This document shows, piece after piece, positions 9,441 to 17,137 of a stretch of DNA of 64,000 nucleotides. The stretch is taken from the NCBI RefSeq assembly GCF_014764445.1, contig NZ_CP061721.1:3844001-3908000 (forward strand), given 5' to 3'. Position 1 is the stretch's first letter; every line of letters begins with the position of its first letter. Source of the DNA: Pseudarthrobacter sp. BIM B-2242 (GTDB lineage Bacteria; Actinomycetota; Actinomycetes; Actinomycetales; Micrococcaceae). The notes under the pieces are model-generated. The model saw only the letters and a list, made by a program, of their open reading frames with translations, made no database searches and was not told where the DNA came from. The translations under genes were made by a program, and so were the position numbers.

Positions 9441-10543
9441 GAGAACTCCTTCAGTGTCTTAACTTCAACAACCGAGCGCAGGACCTTGCCGTCATGCATC
9501 TTGGCGAAGGCTTCCTCCACCTGGTCGATGGTGATCCGCTCGGTGACAAAGGCATCCAGGTCAAGGTTGCCCTGCTTGTAGTGCGCCACGAGCATGGGGA
9601 AATCGCGGGACGGCAGGCAGTCCCCGTACCAGGAGGACTTCAGCGACCCTCCCCGGCCAAAGACATCCAGCAGGGGCAGCTCAAGCTTCATGTCCGGCGT
9701 CGGGACACCCACCAGCACCACGCGGCCGGCGAGGTCGCGTGCGTAGAACGCCTGCTTGTACGTTTCCGGGCGTCCGACGGCGTCGATCACCACGTCCGCT
9801 CCGTTGCCTCCCGTGAGGGCCCGGATAGCCTCGATGGGGTCCTCTTTGCCGGAATCCACCCCGTGGGTGGCCCCCAGGGACTTGGCCATCTCCAGCTTGT
9901 TGGCGTCGATGTCCACCGCGATGATGGTGGTGGCGCCGGCCAGCTTTGCGCCGGCGATCGCGGCGATGCCCACGCCGCCGCAGCCGATGACGGCCACGGA
10001 TTCGCCGCGCTTGACCTCGCCCGTGTTAATGGCCGCTCCGATGCCGGCCATCACACCGCAGCCGAGCAGCCCGACGGCGGCGGGATCGGCGTCGTCGTCA
10101 ATCCTGGTGCACTGCCCGGCGGCAACAAGCGTTTTCTCCGCGAAGGCGCCAATGCCCAGCGCGGGCGAGAGTTCCGTACCGTCCTCGAGCGTCATCTTCT
10201 GCGTGGCGTTGTGCGTGTTAAAGCAGTACTGCGGCTGGCCCTTGGCGCAGGCGCGGCATTCCCCGCAGACGGCCCGCCAGTTCAGGATGACCCGGTCACC
10301 CGGCGCCACCTGGGTGACGTCCGGACCCACCGCGCTGACGATGCCCGTGGCCTCATGGCCCAGCAGATAAGGGAAGTCGTCGCCGATGCCGCCCTGCTTG
10401 TAGTGCAGGTCCGTGTGGCAGACCCCGCAGGTGAGAATGTCCACCAGGGCCTCCCCCGGCCCTGGATCCGGGACCAGGATGGTCTCCAGCGAAACCGGGG
10501 TGTTCTTCTCCCTGGCGATGACGGCCTGTACTTTGTGGACCAT
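9437..10543 (-). CDS. mscR: S-(hydroxymethyl)mycothiol dehydrogenase (formaldehyde dehydrogenase)
   Basis: The 368-residue zinc medium-chain dehydrogenase oxidises the adduct of formaldehyde with mycothiol, using NAD+. Catalytic-zinc ligands Cys39 and His63 ([18 protein letters not shown]), the structural-zinc quartet Cys93, Cys96, Cys99, Cys107 ([15 protein letters not shown]) and the nucleotide motif GCGGVGIAA are all visible. The sequence, from [14 protein letters not shown] onward, is characteristic of the actinobacterial MscR/AdhE2 group. It lies 105 bases after opcA and overlaps the thioesterase gene by 4 bases. It forms the detoxifying or energy-yielding branch that competes with hexulose-phosphate synthase for formaldehyde. 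Confidence 0.88.
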   Translation of the reverse strand: MVHKVQAVIAREKNTPVSLETILVPDPGPGEALVDILTCGVCHTDLHYKQGGIGDDFPYLLGHEATGIVSAVGPDVTQVAPGDRVILNWRAVCGECRACAKGQPQYCFNTHNATQKMTLEDGTELSPALGIGAFAEKTLVAAGQCTRIDDDADPAAVGLLGCGVMAGIGAAINTGEVKRGESVAVIGCGGVGIAAIAGAKLAGATTIIAVDIDANKLEMAKSLGATHGVDSGKEDPIEAIRALTGGNGADVVIDAVGRPETYKQAFYARDLAGRVVLVGVPTPDMKLELPLLDVFGRGGSLKSSWYGDCLPSRDFPMLVAHYKQGNLDLDAFVTERITIDQVEEAFAKMHDGKVLRSVVEVKTLKEFS

Positions 10544-10648
10544 TATTCTTGTGTTCCTTTCCTGGATCCGTCCGGATCCGGTGAATCGGCACCAAGTGCC
10601 AATCTAACTGACGCGTTGGGGTTCCACGTCTTCGGTTGCGCGGTCCCG

Positions 10649-11641
10649 TTAAACGGTGATCAGTGACTGGCGGTCCTTGTTACGTTCCGGTTCCCCGCTG
10701 CACGTGAACGTCATCAGGGGGTCCTGCTGCATCGTTGCGGTGGGGAGGTTGGTAATCACTTCTCCGAAGACTTCGTCGGGGTCGAGGCGGCGGAGTTCTT
10801 CGGCGAGGCAGTCTTTGAGGCTGCGGCGGGGCAGGGAGATGCGTTGGGCGGGTTGGCCGGGCTGGGTGAGTTCGGCGATGGAGGTGCCGGGGCGGAAGAG
10901 TTGGACGTCGCCGTGGGGGCGGGTGAGCCGGACGCGGCGGATCCCGGTCCCGGCGGGGTCCGCGACGATGGTTACGGGTGCGTCCAGGGCCAGGGTCAGC
11001 CAGGCCGCGAGCAGGATCGTGGACGGGGAGTCGGAGGCGCCTTCGACGGCGACCGCGGTCACGGGGGACCCGTCGGTCTGGTCCAGGACGGCGGCGAGCT
11101 GGATCCGCCAGTTCGTGAGCCTGGTCCAGGCCAGGTCGGTGTCGCCGGCTTTGTAGGTGGCCCGGATGTTCTCGAGCGCTTTTTGGGGATCGGGTTCGTT
11201 CGCGGAATCGGTGATCCGGCGGTGCGCGATCTTCCCCACGGAGGTTTCGCAGGCGTTCTCCGGTGCCCCGTGCGGCCACCAGGCCACGATCGGGGCGTCC
11301 GGGAGGAGCAGGGCCGCGACCAGGGACTCGGACTCGTGCGCGAGTTCCCCGTAGCCGCGCAGCACGATCACTTCCGAGGCGCCGGCGTCCCCGCCGACCC
11401 GGATCTGGGCGTCGAGCCGGTTCGGGGCCTCGGCGCCGGCGTCGGCGAGCACGATGATCCGGCAGGGGTGTTCCCGGCTGGCTTCGTTCGCGGCCTCGAT
11501 CGCTTCTTCCTCGAGCCCGGACCGGGTCACGACTACCAGGGTCAGGACCCGGCCCAGGGCGATCACGCCGCCCTGCTCGCGCAGGGACATGATCTTCTTG
11601 GAGATCTTCGAGGTGGTGGTGTCCGGCAGGTCTACGATCAT
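10649..11641 (-). CDS. opcA: Glucose-6-phosphate dehydrogenase assembly protein OpcA
   Basis: The 330-residue protein begins MIVDLPDTTTSKISKKI and contains RIIVLADAG, VVAWWPHGAPEN-like and AHRRITDSA segments known from actinobacterial OpcA, a partner needed for full activity of glucose-6-phosphate dehydrogenase. Its ATG overlaps the zwf stop by 4 bases, the arrangement conserved in Corynebacterium, Mycobacterium and Arthrobacter. There is no catalytic motif. In this cluster it accompanies oxidative pentose phosphate flux, which can run a cyclic oxidation of formaldehyde together with hexulose-phosphate synthase. Confidence 0.9.
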   Translation of the reverse strand: MIVDLPDTTTSKISKKIMSLREQGGVIALGRVLTLVVVTRSGLEEEAIEAANEASREHPCRIIVLADAGAEAPNRLDAQIRVGGDAGASEVIVLRGYGELAHESESLVAALLLPDAPIVAWWPHGAPENACETSVGKIAHRRITDSANEPDPQKALENIRATYKAGDTDLAWTRLTNWRIQLAAVLDQTDGSPVTAVAVEGASDSPSTILLAAWLTLALDAPVTIVADPAGTGIRRVRLTRPHGDVQLFRPGTSIAELTQPGQPAQRISLPRRSLKDCLAEELRRLDPDEVFGEVITNLPTATMQQDPLMTFTCSGEPERNKDRQSLITV

Positions 11642-13206
11642 GGCCTTCTCCAGGTTCGTCCGTCACGGGCCAGCAGCTCATCGGCGCTGGCGGGGCCCCA
11701 GGACCCGGGGGCGTAGGGTTCGGGCTGCTCCGCCAGGGAGGCCCAGTAGTCCTCGAACGGGTCCAGGATCTTCCAGGACAGTTCCACTTCCTCATGCCGC
11801 GGGAACAACGGCGGCTCGCCCAGGAGCACGTCCAGGATCAGCCGCTCATACGCCTCCGGGGAGGACTCGGTAAACGAATGCCCGTAGCCGAAGTCCATCG
11901 TCACGTCCCGGACTTCCATCTGCGTGCCCGGGACCTTGGACCCGAACCGGATCGTCGCGCCCTCATCGGGCTGGACCCGGATGACCACCGCGTTCTGCCC
12001 GAAATCATCCTCCCCGTGGTCACGGAAGAGCAGGTTCGGGGCGCGTTTGAACACCACCGCGATCTCGGTCACCCGCCGCCCCAGCCGCTTCCCGGCCCGC
12101 AAATAAAACGGGACCCCGGCCCAGCGCCTCGTGTGGATATCGACCCGGATCGCCGCGAACGTTTCGGTCTTCGAATCCGCGGGGATCCCCTCTTCCTCCA
12201 GGTAGCCCTGGACCTGTTCCCCGCCCTGCCAGCCGCCGGCGAACTGACCCCGCGCCGAATGCGTGGACAAATCCTCCGGGAGCTTCACCGCGGCGAGGAC
12301 CTTTTCCTTCTCCGCCCGCAAATCATCGGCGTTAAAGGAGATCGGTTCCTCCATCGCCGTCAACGCGAGCAACTGCAGCAGGTGGTTCTGGATCACATCC
12401 CGCGCCGCGCCCACACCGTCGTAATACCCCGCCCGGCCGCCGGTGCCAATATCCTCGGCCATCGTGATCTGGACATGGTCCACGTAATTCGCGTTCCACA
12501 ACGGCTCGAACAACTGGTTCGCGAACCGCAACGCCAGAATGTTCTGCACCGTCTCCTTCCCCAGATAATGATCAATCCGGAACACCGCATCAGCCGGGAA
12601 CACCGACTCCACAATGTCATTCAATGCCCGGGCCGAGTCCAGGTCATGACCGAACGGCTTCTCGATCACCACCCGCCGCCACTTCTCCCCATCACCCTGC
12701 GCGAGGCCGTGCTTGGACAGCTGCCGGCAGACCTGCTCAAACGCCTTCGGCGGAATCGAGAGATAAAACGCGTGGTTCCCCCGCGTCCCGCGGACCTCAT
12801 CGAGCTCATCAATGACCTCACCAAGCCGCTCAAACGCGTCATCATCATCAAACGCGCCCCGAACAAAACGGATCCCCTCCGCGAGCTGGTTCCACACCGC
12901 CTCATCAAACGGGGTCCGCGCAGACGCCAGCACCGCAGCCTTCACCTCCGCCGCAAAATCCTCATCCGACCACTCACGCCGGCCAAACCCCACCAACGCG
13001 AAACTCGGCGGCAACAACCCCCGGTTCGCCAGGTCATACACAGCCGGCATCAGCTTCTTACGCGCCAAATCCCCCGTCACCCCAAAAAGCACCAACGAGG
13101 ACGGACCCGCAATCCGGTTGAGACGGCGATCCCGCGGATCCCGCAACGGATTACGCCCGGACTTCTGCACGGGCCTCACACTTGGATCAACGTAGGTAAG
13201 TGACAT
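11638..13206 (-). CDS. zwf: Glucose-6-phosphate dehydrogenase
   Basis: The 522-residue enzyme oxidises glucose 6-phosphate to 6-phosphogluconolactone with NADP+ (or NAD+). The nucleotide motif FGVTGDLARKK lies at about 41-51, EKPFGHDL at about 182-189, and the active-site RIDHYLGKE at about 210-218 with catalytic His213. I choose the ATG at 13204-13206 (MSLTYVDPSV); longer frames add non-family sequence. It follows a small unknown gene by 46 bases and overlaps opcA. Location directly downstream of hxlB-hxlA ties it to the formaldehyde cluster; this may be a second copy beside a housekeeping zwf, which the window cannot show. Confidence 0.94.
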   Translation of the reverse strand: MSLTYVDPSVRPVQKSGRNPLRDPRDRRLNRIAGPSSLVLFGVTGDLARKKLMPAVYDLANRGLLPPSFALVGFGRREWSDEDFAAEVKAAVLASARTPFDEAVWNQLAEGIRFVRGAFDDDDAFERLGEVIDELDEVRGTRGNHAFYLSIPPKAFEQVCRQLSKHGLAQGDGEKWRRVVIEKPFGHDLDSARALNDIVESVFPADAVFRIDHYLGKETVQNILALRFANQLFEPLWNANYVDHVQITMAEDIGTGGRAGYYDGVGAARDVIQNHLLQLLALTAMEEPISFNADDLRAEKEKVLAAVKLPEDLSTHSARGQFAGGWQGGEQVQGYLEEEGIPADSKTETFAAIRVDIHTRRWAGVPFYLRAGKRLGRRVTEIAVVFKRAPNLLFRDHGEDDFGQNAVVIRVQPDEGATIRFGSKVPGTQMEVRDVTMDFGYGHSFTESSPEAYERLILDVLLGEPPLFPRHEEVELSWKILDPFEDYWASLAEQPEPYAPGSWGPASADELLARDGRTWRRP

Positions 13207-13252
13207 GGTGGCTTCTAACTTTCGACAGAATGGCGCGGCCGCGGACCGGCGG

Positions 13253-13468
13253 TCAGGAGAGGATCTGCTCGCGGGTCTCACCGTAGGGAACGGTGTCGCT
13301 GAGGGCGAGGGTGTAACGGCTGGGAGTGTGGCGGGTGACCAGAATGCCGGAATAGCAGTGCGGCCTGGCTACCTGGCGGAGGGTGGCCTCGGCATCATCG
13401 AGCAGCTCGTAAAGACGGCTTGGCTCGGTAACAACTACTTCTAAATTATGTGTGGCCTGACTACGCAT
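13253..13468 (-). CDS. Small protein of unknown function between hxlA and zwf
   Basis: The 71-residue protein (MRSQATHNLEVVVTEPSRLY onward) has a predicted beta-alpha start and an acidic helix (YELLDDAEATLRQVA), one cysteine and no membrane segment. A good ribosome site (GGAAGGAAC) lies about 10 bases before the ATG at 13466-13468, and the gene is placed 46 bases before zwf in the same direction, so it is probably translated. I do not recognise the family. Because it sits behind the two hairpins that follow hxlA, it may open the zwf-opcA transcription unit. Confidence 0.65.
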   Translation of the reverse strand: MRSQATHNLEVVVTEPSRLYELLDDAEATLRQVARPHCYSGILVTRHTPSRYTLALSDTVPYGETREQILS

Positions 13469-13564
13469 GATGAACAGTTCCTTCCCATGGGTCTTGGTGC
13501 GCCCATGTGCCAACCCCACGTCATTGGGGTGTTGTGTTTTTGGAATCGGATTCAGCACGGAACC

Positions 13565-13600
13565 GTACTGCCCGCGGAAACGTGTCTCCGCGGGCAGTAC
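13565..13600. terminator. Hairpin in the hxlA to small-gene gap
   Basis: A perfect 14-bp inverted repeat (13565-13578 with 13587-13600, 8-base loop) is the second of two hairpins between hxlA and the 71-residue gene. No strong T run adjoins it; it may support termination or stabilise the hxlA message end. Confidence 0.6.
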
Positions 13601-13612
13601 AGGAAAGACATT

Positions 13613-13652
13613 CCGGGCTGCAGGCCCTCAAAAACGAGGTCCTGCAGCCCGG
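13613..13652 (-). terminator. Terminator-like hairpin after hxlA
   Basis: A perfect 12-bp inverted repeat (13613-13624 with 13641-13652) whose loop contains a run of A on the plus strand lies 55 bases past the hxlA stop. Together with the neighbouring hairpin it should end most hxlB-hxlA transcripts. Confidence 0.65.
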
Positions 13653-13706
13653 AGGTGGCATCCCGCGACGTGTTGGGAGTGCGGGACGCCTCCGTCAACC
13701 GGCTGG

Positions 13707-14330
13707 TTAGTTGATGGCCGCGCGGAGCTGCTTGGCTGCCAGTGCCGGGTCGGCTGCACCGTAGATGGCACCGCCGGCAACGGCGACATCAGCGCCGGCC
13801 TTCTGGACGTCACCGATGGTGGCGAGCTTTACGCCGCCTGCAACGGAGAACGGAACGCGGGCTTCAGCGCCGGCACGGAGCAGACCGTTCAGGTCGAAGC
13901 CGGGCTTTGCCTGCTCGTCCAGGCCGGCGTGCATCTCAACGAACTTCGCACCCAGGGCGCGGACTTCCTTGGCACGGGTTACCTTGTCCTCGATGCCGAT
14001 GAGGTCAACGACAACACCCTTGTTGTGGGCCTTGGCGGCCTTGACGGCACCGGCGATGGTGGAGTCATCGGCAGCACCGAGCACGGTGACCAGGTCAGCG
14101 CCGGCCTTGAACGCGATGTCCGCTTCGAGCTCGCCGGCATCCATGGTCTTGAGGTCAGCGAAGACAACCTTGTCCGGGTGGGCGTTCTTGATCGCCGTGA
14201 TGACTGAGAGGCCTTCGGCCTTGATCAGCGGGGTGCCCAGCTCGATGATGTCAACGAATTCGGCGACCTGGCCGGCGAGTTCGAGGGCGGCTTCGGTGGT
14301 CAGCAGGTCGATAGCAACTTGGAGCTTCAT
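13707..14330 (-). CDS. hxlA: 3-hexulose-6-phosphate synthase
   Basis: The 207-residue TIM-barrel enzyme condenses formaldehyde with ribulose 5-phosphate to give hexulose 6-phosphate, the fixation step of the ribulose monophosphate pathway. Motifs: MKLQVAIDLL with the phosphate/metal-site Asp8, DIIELGTPLIKAEG, VVFADLKTMDAGELEA, LVTVLGAADDSTI and KGVVVDLIGI, with VAGGVKL and VAGGAIYGA at the phosphate-binding end. The family also contains ulaD-type decarboxylases, but the adjacent phosphohexuloisomerase and the specific motifs favour the synthase. It is the second gene behind hxlB, 82 bases away. The whole amine-oxidising region to the right would feed it. Confidence 0.93.
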   Translation of the reverse strand: MKLQVAIDLLTTEAALELAGQVAEFVDIIELGTPLIKAEGLSVITAIKNAHPDKVVFADLKTMDAGELEADIAFKAGADLVTVLGAADDSTIAGAVKAAKAHNKGVVVDLIGIEDKVTRAKEVRALGAKFVEMHAGLDEQAKPGFDLNGLLRAGAEARVPFSVAGGVKLATIGDVQKAGADVAVAGGAIYGAADPALAAKQLRAAIN

Positions 14331-14412
14331 GATGGTGTTTTCCTTCTGTTGAGAAATGCGGTTGGTGTTGAAACTTGATCAGGTACTGCGGTTGGTGAAA
14401 TCTGTGTCTCGA

Positions 14413-15012
14413 TTACTCGAGGTTTGCGTGCCTGAGCCAAAGCTCCTCGGCAGGTACATCCGTGTTGTCCCACAAGGACTGGAAGATGGCTTCGGTGGCG
14501 AGGAACAGGACCTGCTCGAAGAGGGACCCTGAGTACTGGCGGGTAACGCTCGAGCCGTGGTCGGTCTTCTGTGCGGCGGGAATGATCACCACGGAGTCGG
14601 CCAGGCCGGCAAGCGGTGAGCTCGCGTTCGTGGTGAACGCGGCAATCCGCGCCCCTGCCTTGGCTGCTGTCTCGGCTGACTTGACTACGCCCGAGGTGGT
14701 TCCCGATCCGGAGGCCACCAGGAGCAGGTCGCCGGAAGCGATTGCGGGTGTGGTGGTGTCACCGGCGATGTGGACGTTCAGGCCCAGGTGCATCAGCCTC
14801 ATGGCAGCCATCCGGAGCACCAGGCCGCTGCGGCCGGCTCCGGCGACGAACACCCGGCCGGGATGGCTGAGGTGACGGGCCAGGTCGGCCAGCTGCTGCT
14901 CGTCGAGCTTGGCCGCGGTGTCCGTGATCTCGTCCCTGACAAGAGAGAGATTCCGGACAATGTCATCTGTGCTGCTGTACCCGGTACGAACTGCACTTGC
15001 TGTCGTAGTCAC
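14413..15012 (-). CDS. hxlB: 6-phospho-3-hexuloisomerase
   Basis: The 199-residue SIS-domain protein isomerises hexulose 6-phosphate to fructose 6-phosphate. The sugar-phosphate-binding segments VFVAGAGRSGLVLRMAAMRL and LLVASGSGTTSGV, and the C-terminal QYSGSLFEQVLFLATEAIF, are those of the RmpB/HxlB family. The start is taken as GTG at 15010-15012. It is the first gene of the hxlB-hxlA unit; the order (isomerase first) is the reverse of the rmpA-rmpB order known from Mycobacterium gastri. The promoter carries copy B of the two-block element that is also found before tkt. Confidence 0.92.
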   Translation of the reverse strand: MTTTASAVRTGYSSTDDIVRNLSLVRDEITDTAAKLDEQQLADLARHLSHPGRVFVAGAGRSGLVLRMAAMRLMHLGLNVHIAGDTTTPAIASGDLLLVASGSGTTSGVVKSAETAAKAGARIAAFTTNASSPLAGLADSVVIIPAAQKTDHGSSVTRQYSGSLFEQVLFLATEAIFQSLWDNTDVPAEELWLRHANLE

Positions 15013-15059
15013 GATGTTTTCCCCTTCTATTCGGTCGTTGGCCTGTGGAGCCGAACGAC

Positions 15060-15124
15060 GCTTTCTGGTTGATATCCATACTCCCGAAGGGAACGGGCAG
15101 GGGTAACACTGTTTTCTGACGGTT
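15060..15124 (-). promoter_or_regulatory. Control element shared with the tkt promoter (copy B)
   Basis: The blocks at 15060-15079 and 15095-15124 match copy A at 4847-4866 and 4882-4911 base for base, with an equal 15-base spacer. Both copies stand in the same orientation relative to the gene they precede. This is the best sequence evidence that tkt and hxlB are controlled together. Confidence 0.8.
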
Positions 15125-15264
15125 CTAACTACACTTAAGGATTGGTGCTACCTACCGGCGCAGGGTGGGTGGCCCGGACAGGGCCCGGAAAACCGCAGTT
15201 TTGAGGGATTTATTGCATAGACTCTGGGAAACGAGTTAAGTCCTGCCGATGTTGTCTGGACTGC

Positions 15265-16071
15265 TTGTCATCGAACCACCCCATATCTCATTCCCCGGAG
15301 CGCAGAATTTTGGCCTCGCCGTCCTCATTCCAGTCCCAGATCTACCGGTCACTGCCGGAAATCGAGAGGGCCGACGCGATCGTGGACAGAATTACCAAGG
15401 CCATCGGCCTGGGACTGCTCAAAGTAGGTGAACGCCTGCCGCCCGAAGCGGCGCTCTCCGAAATGTTTGGCGTTGGCGGGGCCACGCTTCGCGAAGCACT
15501 GGGGGAACTGCGTGAGAGCGGCGTTGTCGAGACCCGCAGGGGCCGCAGCGGTGGAACTTTTGTCGTCAGCCAGCCGCGTACGCAGACCGATACGATACGC
15601 GATTGGTTCCTCTCGACGTCGATCTCCGAAATCCGTGACATCGGTGACGAACATTCCGCCATCGCCGCCACCACCGTCCGCCTCGCATGTGAGCGTGCCG
15701 AAGCACATGACTGCGAACGCCTGCAGGAACTTGCCCGGGCTTTGGTCCTGGCCGATACCCCTGAACTGCGCGCACCTGCGGATAGCCGCTTCCACATAGA
15801 AATGGCCATCGCCGCACAGTCACCACGGCTTGCCAATGCCGAGATCCGGCTTCAGGAGGAAACAGTGCAGCAGCTTTGGACTCCGCTCACTGTGGCATTT
15901 GACCCTGAGCAGGCAACCGCTGAACACTTGGAACTGGTGCGGGCAGTTGCCCAGGACCAGCCGGAGAAAGCCCAGAACCTTGTCCTTGAGCACATCCGGC
16001 GGAACATTTTCCACCTCATCGACAAGAAGCTCACCCTCGGCTACGCCCAATCAACCCAGGATGGTCAATGA
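15265..16071 (+). CDS. FadR-subfamily GntR transcriptional regulator
   Basis: The protein (268 residues from the TTG at 15265, or 253 from the TTG at 15310, which has a CGGAG site before it) has an N-terminal winged helix: ADAIVDRITKAIGLGLLKVG, then ERLPPEAALSEMFGVGGATLREALGEL with the recognition helix, and a C-terminal all-helical FCD ligand domain with the metal-site pattern RFHIEMAIAAQS. Such regulators sense small organic acids or amine-derived metabolites. It is divergent from hxlB and overlaps the following Cache gene by 4 bases (ATGA). It is well placed to control both hxlB-hxlA and the amine genes downstream; that role is inferred. Confidence 0.85.
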   Translation: MSSNHPISHSPERRILASPSSFQSQIYRSLPEIERADAIVDRITKAIGLGLLKVGERLPPEAALSEMFGVGGATLREALGELRESGVVETRRGRSGGTFVVSQPRTQTDTIRDWFLSTSISEIRDIGDEHSAIAATTVRLACERAEAHDCERLQELARALVLADTPELRAPADSRFHIEMAIAAQSPRLANAEIRLQEETVQQLWTPLTVAFDPEQATAEHLELVRAVAQDQPEKAQNLVLEHIRRNIFHLIDKKLTLGYAQSTQDGQ

Positions 16072-16775
16072 TGCCCGCCGCTGAAGTCGCACACGCTGCC
16101 GCTACCCTTTCTTCCTGGCTGAGCGGCGTCTGCGCGGAGGTGAATAAACTCGCCAGCGACATTTCCTCCCTCCTGGAGGGAAATCTGGCCGGCAAGCCCG
16201 GCATCGACATGGCTGCACTGGCAGGGCTGGACGAATATCCCCGCGACTTCCTGACACGGAATACCTTTGCGGCCGGAGCCGGAACGTTCTTTGCGGTGGA
16301 CACCCTCGCGCCGGGGCTTCCGGCGTTGGACTGGTGGGCCCGCAAGGAATACGGCACCGTCGGCAGGCTCGACCTGGATGTGACTCCCGGCAGCAGCCGC
16401 TACTACGACTATGAAAAGCTGCCGTTTTTCTCCACCGCCGCGTCCACAGGTGAACAGAGCCTCTGGGGGCCGTACGTGGACTTCCTTGGCTTCGAGGAAT
16501 ACATCCTGACATTTGCGGCTCCGCTGTCTGTCCAGGGACGGTTCACCGGTGTAGCTGCCTGCGACATCAGGATCAAGGACCTGGAACCCCTCATCATGCC
16601 GACCCTGCGCGCTATCTCGGCCGACGCCGCCCTCGTCAACGCCAGCAACCGCGTCATTCTCGGCAACTCCGGTTTATATCTTGTGGGTGAGCGGATAAAG
16701 TCCGACTACCCCAGTCAGCATCGGACCGCCCTGGACGTCCCCCACCTCGGGCTTTCCTTGATCTATATCGCCTAG
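16068..16775 (+). CDS. Soluble Cache-domain sensor protein
   Basis: The 235-residue protein resembles a Cache/PDC ligand-binding domain: RNTFAAGAGTFFAVDTL, an aromatic-rich centre (WWARKEYGTVGRLDLDV, RYYDYEKLPFFSTA), SLWGPYVDF and LTFAAPLSVQGRFTGVAACDIRI. Cache domains normally sit outside the membrane on kinases or chemoreceptors; here I see neither a signal peptide nor a transmembrane helix nor an output domain. It is co-translated with the FadR-type regulator (ATGA overlap), so it may bind an amine or acid inside the cell and act on that regulator. The fold is likely; the function is not known. Confidence 0.7.
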   Translation: MMPAAEVAHAAATLSSWLSGVCAEVNKLASDISSLLEGNLAGKPGIDMAALAGLDEYPRDFLTRNTFAAGAGTFFAVDTLAPGLPALDWWARKEYGTVGRLDLDVTPGSSRYYDYEKLPFFSTAASTGEQSLWGPYVDFLGFEEYILTFAAPLSVQGRFTGVAACDIRIKDLEPLIMPTLRAISADAALVNASNRVILGNSGLYLVGERIKSDYPSQHRTALDVPHLGLSLIYIA

Positions 16776-17137
16776 CGTTCGGACTTGCGCTGCCAACGGA
16801 GCAGACCGGCAAGACGCTGGCCAGACTTATTGTGTACAAAAGCTATCGCAATAGAGGTTTTAAGCTGTAACCTCTGGGAGTGATCTGCTTCACATCGCGT
16901 TAGTGCGGAACAGTCATGAGTCCTTCGGCATAGCCCGTTGGGTCCACTCCTGAGCACCGCAGCCTCCTCGTCCTACATGCCGGCGCGCGCCGTCCGGAAA
17001 TTTCACGCGGCAGCATGTCGCCGCGGCACTACATGCCTGACTGGACAGAGCTGATCATTCACCGCCAACGGGGGATCCAAAACCGAGTTCCATAACGAAG
17101 AAGTCAGAGACGACTTCAGTAGTTTTAGGGAGATTCA
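16776..17137 (+). promoter_or_regulatory. 362-base leader of the APC permease gene
   Basis: No gene is credible here. The stretch holds one CRP/GlxR-type palindrome (16880-16893) and the ribosome site AGGGAG 7 bases before the permease ATG. A long untranslated leader or a promoter around 16850-16930 is likely. Confidence 0.55.
16880..16893. promoter_or_regulatory. CRP/GlxR-type site upstream of the APC permease
   Basis: GTGATCTGCTTCAC fits the palindrome GTGA-N6-TCAC bound by CRP/GlxR-type regulators in actinobacteria. It lies about 245 bases before the permease start. Six further matches in the window also precede catabolic genes. Confidence 0.55.
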
